IMG/VR virus record: IMGVR_UViG_3300031999_000234
Coordinates: 1 to 20,666 of that record
Reading direction: 5' to 3' (one strand)
From: a virus
Length of the DNA: 20,666 nt
The translations under genes were made by a program, and so were the position numbers. Every line of letters begins with the position of its first letter. Position 1 is the stretch's first letter. A model generated the notes under the pieces. That model was given only the letters and a program-made list of their open reading frames with translations, had not been told where the DNA came from and searched no databases. This document shows, one piece after another, positions 12,141 through 18,735 of the stretch.

Positions 12141-14931
12141 TCTGACCGACCATGTTGCGCCTCACTCCCGTCATCAGGTGGCGACCGACCTTGGCCGCGA
12201 AGTCGCGGGCCGCCTTCTCATCGGTGCCGTGCAGGTTGGCGATGTTGATGTTGAAGGTGTCCCCGCCCCCGCCGCCCTTGCCCACAGTGGCTTCGGCGAA
12301 CGCGCGCCGCTTGCTGGCGGGGACCACCCACTCGCCCTCGCCGCCCTCGCCGACGGTGATACTCCTGCCGCCCATCGTGGCCGGGACGTAGCCGCCAGAG
12401 GCGAAGCGCCGCCCCCCCTTGCCGACCCGCGCCCCGTCGTTCGAGCCCCCACCGAAGAGACCGCCGATGCTCTTCGCGATGCCCTTGGCCGCGTCGACCA
12501 CCCCGCGAATCTTGCTCATAATCCACTCGACGGCGCGCCCGACGACGCCCTTGATGGCCTCCCACACGGTGCTCGTCACTTCCTTGACCTTGTTCCACGC
12601 CTGCCTGATGAGGTTGCGCGCCCGGTTGATGAGGTGCACGACCTGCACGACCCGGTTGATGCCCTGCCGCACGACGAAAGCCACGGCGTGCCACACAGTT
12701 CTCGTGACCGCAGCGACCGCGCGCCACACCCCGCGCACGATGTTGACCACGACCCTGATGACGGCGACGGCGACGCGGATGTTCGTCATGGCCCCGCGCA
12801 CGACCGCGACCACGAGCGGCCAGACCTTCTTCGTCACCGCGACCAGCCCCGTCCACGCCGCGTGCAGCACTTTCTTGATGACCCCGAACCAGAACTTGAG
12901 CCCGGTCCACAGGCTCTTGACGTACCAGATGACCGCCGGGCCAATCTTCGCCCAGACTGCTTTCGCGACCTTGACGATGGCATCCCACGCCACCTTGAGG
13001 CCCTTGACGATGCCCATGACCGAGGGCTTGATGGCGTTCCAGAGGCCCTTCCAGAAGTCGCGGAACCACTTACACTTCGTCCACAGCACGACGAAGACCG
13101 CGACGAGGGCCACGATGCCGACCACGATAAGCCCGATGGGGTTCGCCGTCAGGGCCACGTTCCAAAGCCACTGTGCGGCGGTGACGACCTTCGTGGCGAT
13201 GGCGTTCGCCAGCCTGGCGGCGCTGTTCGCCACGGTCGCGGCGGTGTCCTTGACCACGCTCGCCCCCGAGGCGATGACCCCGCCCGCGAAGGTGAGCCCC
13301 TTGCCCGCCCCCGAGGCCGCCGCCTGCAAGGCGGTCTTCAGCTTGCCGCCCCCGGCCTTGAGGCCCTTCGCCACCGCGTCGACCGCCGCCGAGCCGTACT
13401 TCTTGAAGGCGTCTGCGCCCTTCGCGCCGACGCTCTTCATGCCCGAGAGGGCAGCCCCGAGCGCCGTCTGCAACTTCGTCGTGACGCCCTTGCCTAGCGC
13501 CTTGAAGTCGACGCTCTTGATGCTGGCAACCGCCTTCGTGACCGCCGACTTGAGCTTCGCCGCCAGCCCGGTCTTGCCGCTTTCGAGGTCGCCCCCGAGC
13601 ATGGTCTTGAGGCCCTTCGCGAACTTGCCGAAGCCGCCCGGCATCTTCCCGAACGCCTTCGAGACGTTGATGATTGCGCTCATGCCCTGCGCCATCTTCC
13701 CGAAGAGGATGAGCAGGGGGCCGATGGCGGCGGCCACGAGGGCGAGCACGAGGATGGTCTTCTGCGTGCCTTTGTCGAGGTCGAGGAACTTGTTGAAGAT
13801 TTTGGTGAGCCACTTCACGAAGGCCGTGAGCGGCGGGATGAGGGTCGTGCCGATAACGATGGCGATGGTCTCAAGCGAGCCCTTGAGTTGCTCAAGCATC
13901 CCCTTGAGGCCCTTCATGCGCGCGGCAGCCATGTCGGTCGCGGCGTTCTGATTCGAGGTCGCTGTGACGTACTTGTCGATGCCCGCCCCGCCCTCTTTCA
14001 TCAGGACGGCCGCCGCGCGCGAGGCGTCGCTGCCGAACATGGTGTTCAGGGCGAGGGTGCGTTGCTCCTGCGAGAGCGGCCCGAGCTTCGTCTTCAGCTT
14101 CTCGGCGACCGTCGCCACGTCGTCGATATTGCCCGCTGAGTCGGTGAAGTCGAGGCCCAGCGATTTCATCATCTTGGCCGATTTGTTCGTCGTCGGCACG
14201 AGGCGCGTGAGCATGGTCTTGAGGGAGGTGCCCGCGTCTGAGCCCTTGATGCCCGCGTTCTCGAAAGCAGACAGCACGCCCACGGTCTCCTGCAGCGAGA
14301 GGCCCGCGTTCACGGCTCCCGGCCCGACTTGCGAGAGCCCGAGGGCCAGCGATTCGACCGAGGCCGTGGAGGCGTTCGCGCCGCCCGCCAGCGCCGCCGC
14401 GATAGAGGTCGCATCGGTAGCCTTGAGGCCGAACATATTCATGGCGTTCACGGTCGTCGCCGAGGCGGTCGCGAGGTCGAGGTCGCCAGCGGCGGCGAGG
14501 TCGAGGGCTGCTTTCAGGCCCCCCGCCTTTATCTGCGCGGCGTTCATGCCGCCCTTCGCCAGCTCGACCATCGCGAGCCCGGCCTCGCCCGCGCTGAACA
14601 CCGTGTCAGCGCCCATCTTGAGGGCGAACTTCGAGAGGTCGCCCATGGCGGTCTTCGAGACCTTGGCCGGGCCTCCCAAGGAGGCTTCGAGCACGTTCAT
14701 GTTCTGCTCGAAGTCGGCGGCCAGCTTCACCGAGATAGCCGCCGCCGCGACCACCGGCAGGGTGATGCCCATAGCCATCTTCTTGCCGACCCCGACCATC
14801 GTGCCGCCGACGTTGTTCATGCGCTGCGCGGTGGTCTGCGTCGAGGCGATTTCCTTGCGCGTGCGGGCCATGCCCGCCTCGAAGTCCTTCGTCGAGGCGC
14901 GCACGACAATGATGAGGTCACTCAGGTTCAC
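12133..14931 (-). CDS. Tape measure protein, 932 aa
   Basis: GTG 14931 overlaps the G-T chaperone end by 14 bases. The gene is the longest here and has the standard tape measure layout. After a short N-terminal domain and helix comes a PhageMin_Tail/TP901-type region (about residues 65-365), shown by MGADTVFSAGEAGLAMVELA, GGMNAAQI and SLQETVGVLSAF. Hydrophobic segments lie near 385-405 and in ANPIGLIVVGIVALVAVFVV (about 600-620). A long Trp-spaced helical region with roughly 11- to 22-residue periodicity (about 620-830) follows. The C-terminus has FASGGYVP and GEGEWVVPASKR, common at tape measure ends. It sets tail length (roughly 140 nm at 0.15 nm per residue, an estimate) and assists DNA entry. 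Confidence 0.93.
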   Translation of the reverse strand: MNLSDLIIVVRASTKDFEAGMARTRKEIASTQTTAQRMNNVGGTMVGVGKKMAMGITLPVVAAAAISVKLAADFEQNMNVLEASLGGPAKVSKTAMGDLSKFALKMGADTVFSAGEAGLAMVELAKGGMNAAQIKAGGLKAALDLAAAGDLDLATASATTVNAMNMFGLKATDATSIAAALAGGANASTASVESLALGLSQVGPGAVNAGLSLQETVGVLSAFENAGIKGSDAGTSLKTMLTRLVPTTNKSAKMMKSLGLDFTDSAGNIDDVATVAEKLKTKLGPLSQEQRTLALNTMFGSDASRAAAVLMKEGGAGIDKYVTATSNQNAATDMAAARMKGLKGMLEQLKGSLETIAIVIGTTLIPPLTAFVKWLTKIFNKFLDLDKGTQKTILVLALVAAAIGPLLILFGKMAQGMSAIINVSKAFGKMPGGFGKFAKGLKTMLGGDLESGKTGLAAKLKSAVTKAVASIKSVDFKALGKGVTTKLQTALGAALSGMKSVGAKGADAFKKYGSAAVDAVAKGLKAGGGKLKTALQAAASGAGKGLTFAGGVIASGASVVKDTAATVANSAARLANAIATKVVTAAQWLWNVALTANPIGLIVVGIVALVAVFVVLWTKCKWFRDFWKGLWNAIKPSVMGIVKGLKVAWDAIVKVAKAVWAKIGPAVIWYVKSLWTGLKFWFGVIKKVLHAAWTGLVAVTKKVWPLVVAVVRGAMTNIRVAVAVIRVVVNIVRGVWRAVAAVTRTVWHAVAFVVRQGINRVVQVVHLINRARNLIRQAWNKVKEVTSTVWEAIKGVVGRAVEWIMSKIRGVVDAAKGIAKSIGGLFGGGSNDGARVGKGGRRFASGGYVPATMGGRSITVGEGGEGEWVVPASKRRAFAEATVGKGGGGGDTFNINIANLHGTDEKAARDFAAKVGRHLMTGVRRNMVGQNA

Positions 14932-15241
14932 GCGGCACCACCTTCGCGCCCATCATGCGGGCGAAGGCCAGCACGTCGGGCTCGCCCCCGGTCGCCGTTT
15001 CCTCGGGGCGCGTCAGGAGGAAGTCTTCGAGCTTCGCGTCCTTGGCCCCGTTCGCCATCGCAATCACGTGGCAGATGGAGGCTGCGCGATAGTCGGCGCG
15101 GCGTTCGCCGAAGGGCTCCAACTCCTCGTACAGCTCCCACTCGCTCAACTCCCTGCTGCTTATGCGTCGGCCGAGTTCGGCGACCGACCAGCCCAGTGCG
15201 AGGGCGAGTCGGAACTGAAAGCGCCTTATCGGCCGTCTGAG
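14918..15241 (-). CDS. Tail assembly chaperone T region, expressed as G-T fusion by -1 frameshift
   Basis: This reading frame has no good start of its own and is open across the end of the upstream chaperone gene. After the GGGAAAC site the frame continues LRRPIRRFQFRLALALGWSV, then ELGRRISSRELSEWELYEEL, then EPFGERRADYRAA. This is the characteristic GpT pattern (DUF4035-like: small helix, SSREL-x-EW, EPFG-x-RAD). The T part is 107 residues, giving a G-T fusion of about 237 residues (130 from G). The fusion is needed in small amounts to load the tape measure and recruit tube protein. A TTG at 15148 could start a shorter product, but lacks a clear ribosome site. The stop overlaps the tape measure start. 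Confidence 0.85.
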   Translation of the reverse strand, partial: LRRPIRRFQFRLALALGWSVAELGRRISSRELSEWELYEELEPFGERRADYRAASICHVIAMANGAKDAKLEDFLLTRPEETATGGEPDVLAFARMMGAKVVPREPE

Positions 15242-15630
15242 TTTCCCTCTAGCTTCTCAACGTCCTCGGGGGTCAGGCCGCTGGCCTTCGCTGCCGCCTC
15301 GAAGATGCGCGACAGGGGCAGCGCGTTCTTGCTGCCGAGGGCCTTGGCGTCGTCGTCCTTGAAGAGCCGCACCCCCGTCTCGGGGTCGACGGCGCAGCGG
15401 GCGACCAGCTTGGCGCGGAAGTTGCGCCGGTCCACCTCGCCGTTGTCGTCGCTCACGGCGACCTCGAAGGCATCTCGCCCGGCCGCCGTCATGGGCTTCA
15501 CCCACACGGAGCCCCCCCACTCGGGGACCGCGACCTCGACCAGCGGCAGGTCTTCGGCCCCGAGGATGGAGTCGCGATTCAGGGCGTGCGCCACCTCGAC
15601 GAGCCCTTCAAGCATGGTCTTCTCGGTCAT
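15226..15630 (-). CDS. Tail assembly chaperone G, 134 aa
   Basis: ATG 15630 is preceded by AGGAGG with a suitable spacing (AGGAGGTCGAG). The protein shows the gpG pattern of actinophage-type tail chaperones: VPEWGGSVWVKPMTAAGRDAF (about residues 35-55), RAKLVARCAVDPETGVRLF (72-90), KNALPLSRIFEAAAKASGLT (101-120) and DVEKLEGN at the end. It binds the tape measure and keeps it unfolded or unaggregated while the tail tube forms. Codons for residues 129 and 130 form the slippery site, so a fraction of ribosomes should move to the T frame. The main product stops after SDGR. It follows the major tail gene with 45 bases between. Confidence 0.9.
   Translation of the reverse strand: MTEKTMLEGLVEVAHALNRDSILGAEDLPLVEVAVPEWGGSVWVKPMTAAGRDAFEVAVSDDNGEVDRRNFRAKLVARCAVDPETGVRLFKDDDAKALGSKNALPLSRIFEAAAKASGLTPEDVEKLEGNSDGR
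15241..15247 (-). promoter_or_regulatory. Programmed -1 frameshift slippery site GGGAAAC
   Basis: The minus strand reads GAG-GGA-AAC in the G frame, so the heptamer is G-GGA-AAC, a canonical X-XXY-YYZ site with X=G, Y=A, Z=C. Shifting one base back gives GGG-AAA and enters the T frame, which is open to 14918. The zero-frame stop lies 4 codons further on (TAA at 15226-15228). The position at the end of G, and the recognisable T domain behind it, make function likely. Confidence 0.9.
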
Positions 15631-15675
15631 CTCGACCTCCTGTGATGGGCGTCTCGCCCGTTGACTGCGTCAGGC

Positions 15676-16353
15676 TCAGGCAGGCGTCAGAACGACCTCG
15701 CCCGTGACCTTGAGGGTGATGTCTGCGGAGATGAGCCCGTTCACCGGGTAGTCGGGGCCGATGCCCGCGACGCCCGCCGTGAAGGCGAGGATGTCACCGC
15801 GCGGCGTGACGATTTGGAAGTGCGTCGCGATGCCGTCGCCGTAGCGGCCCCACAGGGAGCCCGCGCCAGCGTGGGTCGGATTCGAGGGATTCCAGTTGAC
15901 CTTGAAGGTCACGTTGCCCGACTTCTTGAGGCCGCCAATCAGCTCCTCGAAGTCGGCCGGGGAGTCGTGGGTTGTGGCTTCGATGTCGTCGCGGGTCAGC
16001 TCGGGGCCTTTGATGTCGCCCACTTCGGCGACGGTCGTGAAGCTCTCGGCCTGCTCGGTCGAGGTGCCGCCCGTGCCCGCGCCCGTGGTGGCGACCGGGA
16101 TGAGGAAGATGAGGCTGGTCACGCGCAGAGCGCGCCACGTGCCGTTGGCCGGGGTCGCGCCCGTGCCGGTCACGCCCGCGATGACGGTGATGTCGCCGTC
16201 GTCGAGGCCGTGGGCCCCGGAACAGGTGACGAGCGTCATGTCAGAGCCGGGACCGGCGCTCATGGCGGTCGAGGTGATGGTCGCGGGGGCTGCCCCGCTG
16301 CCGCCGCTGCCAAGCTTTAGCAGGGTGCCGTGCGATTTGGTTGCGATGGTCAC
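15676..16353 (-). CDS. Major tail protein (tail tube), with inserted HGL-GD-NGTW module, 225 aa
   Basis: GTG 16353 makes a GTGA junction, with AGGAGG upstream. The tube-forming core is seen in VAEVGDIKGPELTRDDIEAT (about residues 108-127), DFEELIGGLKKSGNVTFKVN (134-153) and DILAFTAGVAGIGPDYPVNG (about 186-205) with closing strands DITLKVTGEVVL. This is the usual pattern of Phage_tail_2/gpV-like tail tube proteins, which stack as hexamers around the tape measure. Between the N-terminal hairpin and this core, residues about 37-98 carry GAHGLDDGDITVIAGVTG...PANGTW...TGAGTGG, the FCCH-like module that is found inserted in many phage virion proteins. The insert would sit on the outer surface of the tube. 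Confidence 0.87.
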   Translation of the reverse strand: MTIATKSHGTLLKLGSGGSGAAPATITSTAMSAGPGSDMTLVTCSGAHGLDDGDITVIAGVTGTGATPANGTWRALRVTSLIFLIPVATTGAGTGGTSTEQAESFTTVAEVGDIKGPELTRDDIEATTHDSPADFEELIGGLKKSGNVTFKVNWNPSNPTHAGAGSLWGRYGDGIATHFQIVTPRGDILAFTAGVAGIGPDYPVNGLISADITLKVTGEVVLTPA

Positions 16354-16742
16354 GATTCCTCCTCAGGATGGTTGGCGTCGGCGTGTGCGGCCATCGCCCT
16401 CAGGTCAAGCGTCGAGTAGTGACAGAACTTGCATTCGTAGTTCGGGTGCGAGCCCCAGCGCGTCTCGCGCCATGCGGGCTTGCGCCGCTTCTTCGGGGCC
16501 TTCGGGGTCGCGACCTTGGCGGCGGTGACCTTGGCGGCCTCGGCTTCGGCCGCCGCGCTCGCCGCGACCCCGGCCTGCCACGCCTCCATCTCGGAGGGCT
16601 TCTTCACGCCCTTTGTGGGGGGCGTAGGGGCCTCTTCCTTGCCTTCGCCCTCTTCCCCGGGCTCACCTATCGCGAGGGGGGGTTCGGGAGCGGAAACGGG
16701 CTCCTGCTCGGGGGCCTCGTTCGCGGTCTTCTTCGTCGCCAT
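16350..16742 (-). CDS. Small protein with C-terminal C2H2 zinc finger, 130 aa
   Basis: ATG 16742 shares one base with the preceding stop (TGATG) and has AGGAGG four bases upstream. An ATG-like start 7 codons earlier lies inside that gene. The N-terminal 50 residues are Glu/Pro-rich and probably disordered. A helical Ala-rich stretch (about 55-80) and a basic patch KAPKKRRKPAWRE (81-93) follow. The C-terminus is CKFCHYSTLDLRAMAAHADANH: Cys104-x2-Cys107-x12-His120-x4-His125, a canonical C2H2 spacing with a hydrophobic core Leu/Met in the expected places. Located between tail terminator and major tail genes, where many siphophages have no such gene, its job is unknown. Nucleic-acid or protein binding are both plausible. 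Confidence 0.82.
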   Translation of the reverse strand: MATKKTANEAPEQEPVSAPEPPLAIGEPGEEGEGKEEAPTPPTKGVKKPSEMEAWQAGVAASAAAEAEAAKVTAAKVATPKAPKKRRKPAWRETRWGSHPNYECKFCHYSTLDLRAMAAHADANHPEEES

Positions 16743-17146
16743 CACGCCTCCTCGTCGAACCATGTATACGCCTCGACGATGACTCGCCAGAGGGTCTCGT
16801 CGCCGCCTGCGTCTGCATCCATGACCGAGACCTGCTGCGCCGCCAGCGGGGCCGCGACGAGAGCCGCCCGTAGCGTATCAGCTAGGGCCTCGGCGTCGTA
16901 GTGCGTGAGCGCCCAACAGTCGAACTGCCAGCGGCATTTCAGGAGCCCGCCCCACCCGTCGTGAGACTCGGCGGCGGGGTCGGTGAAGACGCGCCGGAAG
17001 ACGACGCACGGCATCCGGTCGGTGGGCGTGTAGGGCGTGCCTTGCGGCAGCCGCACGGGGTAGAGGCGGCCCTCGACGGCCAGCGCCAGCGGGCTGAGGC
17101 CGCCGTTCGTCAGGCTCTCGTAGAGGTCTTCGCTCGGGGTCGGCAT
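16742..17146 (-). CDS. Tail terminator / completion protein, 134 aa
   Basis: ATG 17146 lies 2 bases after the stop of the gp10-like gene. The protein has an N-terminal helix (SEDLYESLTN), a conserved-looking GRLYPVRLPQGTPYTPTDRM segment (26-45) followed by PCVVFRRV, then CRWQFDCWALTHYDAEALADT (71-91) and a terminal strand-helix. This matches the DUF3168-like/HK97 gp11-like tail terminator family (product often called minor tail or tail completion protein). Family proteins cap the tube at the head-proximal end and stop growth. The order gp10-like, terminator, then major tail is typical. The position of the zinc finger gene directly after it is less usual. Confidence 0.82.
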   Translation of the reverse strand: MPTPSEDLYESLTNGGLSPLALAVEGRLYPVRLPQGTPYTPTDRMPCVVFRRVFTDPAAESHDGWGGLLKCRWQFDCWALTHYDAEALADTLRAALVAAPLAAQQVSVMDADAGGDETLWRVIVEAYTWFDEEA

Positions 17147-17148
17147 CT

Positions 17149-17586
17149 TTAGCCCTCCGGTAGCGGCGAGGAGAAGTCCTGCGCCGAGGTCGCCATCGAC
17201 CCGGCGATGCCCTTCAGGCTCACGCAGGCGGCGAGGCGCTGCGCGAGCACCTTCCCGGCCTCTGCTTTCCCGCTCTCGTAGGCCGGGCGCATGTAGGGAA
17301 ACGCCCGCATGTTCACCGTGCCGTACTCGACGAAGGCGGCGTAGTCCACGCTCGGCGCGACCTGCGCCTCGGCGGGGCCGGTCTTGCGGCTTTGGATGGA
17401 GTTGTTCAGGTTGCCGGTGCGCCGCGCGGGGCCGCCGCTATTCCCGCTCGCATACCACTTCGCGCGGCGCTCGAAGACGTAGCAGGCCATGAGGCAGGCA
17501 TCTGCTTTCGAGGCGATGAGGTTGCCCGTGATGATGCCGAGTTCGTTGATGATGCGCGCCCCCCCGATGACCTCGACGTGCTTCAC
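17149..17586 (-). CDS. HK97 gp10-like head-tail/tail completion protein, 145 aa
   Basis: GTG 17586 makes a GTGA junction. The longer frame upstream is Arg/Ala shadow of the head-closure gene. The family's hallmark is near the middle: RRTGNLNNSI (about residues 56-64), VDYAAFVEYGT (80-90) and MRAFPYMRPAYE (93-104), then a helical tail ending in SAQDFSSPLPEG. This matches HK97 gp10/SPP1 gp17-like proteins that join the head interface to the tail. No upstream ribosome site is strong, so translation is probably coupled to the preceding gene. The Cys pair in CLMAC (31-35) is unusual for the family but has no clear function. Confidence 0.87.
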   Translation of the reverse strand: MKHVEVIGGARIINELGIITGNLIASKADACLMACYVFERRAKWYASGNSGGPARRTGNLNNSIQSRKTGPAEAQVAPSVDYAAFVEYGTVNMRAFPYMRPAYESGKAEAGKVLAQRLAACVSLKGIAGSMATSAQDFSSPLPEG

Positions 17587-17969
17587 AGGGCGGTCGCTCG
17601 CACGTGCACGACGAGCGCCCCCATGTCGGGCTCGGGGTCGCCCCACACCGCGCCGACCATCGGCTCGGCGAGACGCAAGCCGAGGCGCTCAGTGAGCCTC
17701 ACCATGTCGCGGCGCGTGACCCGCGTCTCGGGCGCGACCTGCAGCTTCCATTCGTTCGTCGCCACGGCGAAGCGCTCGCCCGGGGTCTCGGTGACGCGCA
17801 CCGATTCCCACGTGCAGGGTATCTCGTCGCCCGCGCTCCAAACGGTCAGCGGCGCGCCGTCCACGTCGAAGCTCTCGCCGTAGGTGAGAATGACGCAGCG
17901 GTCGGTCCACGGGGGGGCGACCTCAGCCGCCATCGCCTCAAGCTCGCCGGGCTGCGGGAAGGTGCTCAA
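17583..17969 (-). CDS. Head-closure / head-tail joining protein, 128 aa
   Basis: TTG 17969 is chosen: it makes a TTGA junction with the previous stop and has GAGGAGGAGGG upstream. ATG 17933 is the alternative and would give 116 residues. The longer frame is Arg-rich shadow. The protein is beta-rich: WTDRCVILTYGES (with the common YDR-like opening), PCTWESVRVTETPGERF (about residues 48-64), a strand EWKLQVAPETRVTRRD, then LTERLGLRLAEPMVG and closing strands LVVHVRATAL. The layout fits the small head-closure proteins (SPP1 gp16-like) that sit below the connector ring and seal the DNA-filled head. The match is by fold pattern and gene order. Confidence 0.75.
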   Translation of the reverse strand: MSTFPQPGELEAMAAEVAPPWTDRCVILTYGESFDVDGAPLTVWSAGDEIPCTWESVRVTETPGERFAVATNEWKLQVAPETRVTRRDMVRLTERLGLRLAEPMVGAVWGDPEPDMGALVVHVRATAL

Positions 17970-18427
17970 AAGTCGCCCTCCTCCTCGACGAAGCCGCCCG
18001 TGTAGACGCCCCCGTGAGTCGGGTCGGGGTCGACGAGCAGCGAGGGGTTGCCGCCCCACTTCGACTTCTGCGCCGCTTCCTCTTCGCGGTCGATGACCAG
18101 CGCGACGCTCTTCATGGGGGCCAGCGCGCGATAGTGCCGGGCCATTCTCAGCGAGTGCGTGAAGAGCTGGCTGCGCTTGTACGTCGCGTTGCCCGCTGAG
18201 CCCTGTGAGAAGTCGTAGGAGTTTTGTTCCTTGGCCGCCTTCTCATCCCAAATGCGGGCGGCGGCGCGGTGCAGGTCGTAGGTCGGCGTCCAGCCCGCGT
18301 CGTCGGGGGCCTTACCCGCTGCGTCGTCGAGCGGGAAGTCGGCCAGCACGGCGGTCAGGGCCGGGTCGTCGTAGCTCTGCAGGGTGGGCTCGTTCACCAT
18401 CGCCCGCAGGCGCGTGAGGTCGCTCAT
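17966..18427 (-). CDS. Head-tail connector protein, 153 aa
   Basis: ATG 18427 shares one base with the preceding stop (TGATG) and has GGAGGTGTACTG upstream. The 19-residue extension is shadow. The helical N-terminus (LTRLRAMVNEP, then DPALTAVLADFP) and the conserved-looking YDLHRAAARIWDEKAA (about 49-64), YDFSQG, YKRSQLF and ARHYRAL segments match HK97 gp6/SPP1 gp15-like connector proteins, which bind the portal as the first ring of the head-tail interface. The C-terminal 50 residues are longer than the basic connector, with a Gly/Asp-rich tail ending EEEGDF. Position just after the head genes supports the call. Confidence 0.82.
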   Translation of the reverse strand: MSDLTRLRAMVNEPTLQSYDDPALTAVLADFPLDDAAGKAPDDAGWTPTYDLHRAAARIWDEKAAKEQNSYDFSQGSAGNATYKRSQLFTHSLRMARHYRALAPMKSVALVIDREEEAAQKSKWGGNPSLLVDPDPTHGGVYTGGFVEEEGDF

Positions 18428-18735
18428 CAGTACACCTCCAAAGTGCCCGCGCAGGCGGCCGGTTTCTGGCCGCCAAGCTCCCACTTCACGTACATCAGGT
18501 AGAGCCCCCGGTCGAGGTCGACGACGCCTTCAGGGCCGACGAGGCACTGTGCCCAGTAGGCCCCGTTCGCGTCGGTGCGCCACGAGCCCCCCACCCACGT
18601 TGTCGCGGGGTCGTCGCTGAGGGCGTGGCTGGTCGGGAAGGCAAAGGAGACCGGGTAGCCGACCGGGCTCTCGCTGGCGCTCACCTCGACCTCGACGAAG
18701 TCGGTGCTCGCCGCGCTCACGCTCAGTAGACTCAT
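18427..18735 (-). CDS. Small beta protein upstream of connector, 102 aa
   Basis: ATG 18735 makes an ATGA junction with the repeat-rich gene. The protein is a likely Ig-like or beta-sandwich domain: FVEVEVSASESPVGYPVSFAF, then WVGGSWRTDANGAYWAQCLVG, then DLDRGLYLMYVKWELG and closing strands TLEVY. Similar small proteins are found in many actinophage genomes between capsid and connector genes. Their role is not settled, and a head decoration or scaffold-related role is possible. No metal or catalytic residues. It sits in the head block, so the neighbours support a virion role. Confidence 0.72.
   Translation of the reverse strand: MSLLSVSAASTDFVEVEVSASESPVGYPVSFAFPTSHALSDDPATTWVGGSWRTDANGAYWAQCLVGPEGVVDLDRGLYLMYVKWELGGQKPAACAGTLEVY

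Noticed and set aside
14918-15148. Independent gene starting at TTG 15148
   Set aside because: No clear ribosome site. The frame is open upstream through the GGGAAAC site, so it is better explained as the T part of a frameshift fusion.
12419-15664. Very long open frames on the plus strand opposite the tape measure and chaperone genes
   Set aside because: They mirror GC-rich minus-strand genes with clear families, have no ribosome sites and are biased in composition (Ala, Arg, Thr, His rich).
17146-18484. Longer N-terminal extensions of the connector, head-closure and gp10-like genes
   Set aside because: The added residues are Arg/Ala/His-rich and overlap the neighbouring genes. Shorter starts form overlapping stop/start junctions, most with good ribosome sites.
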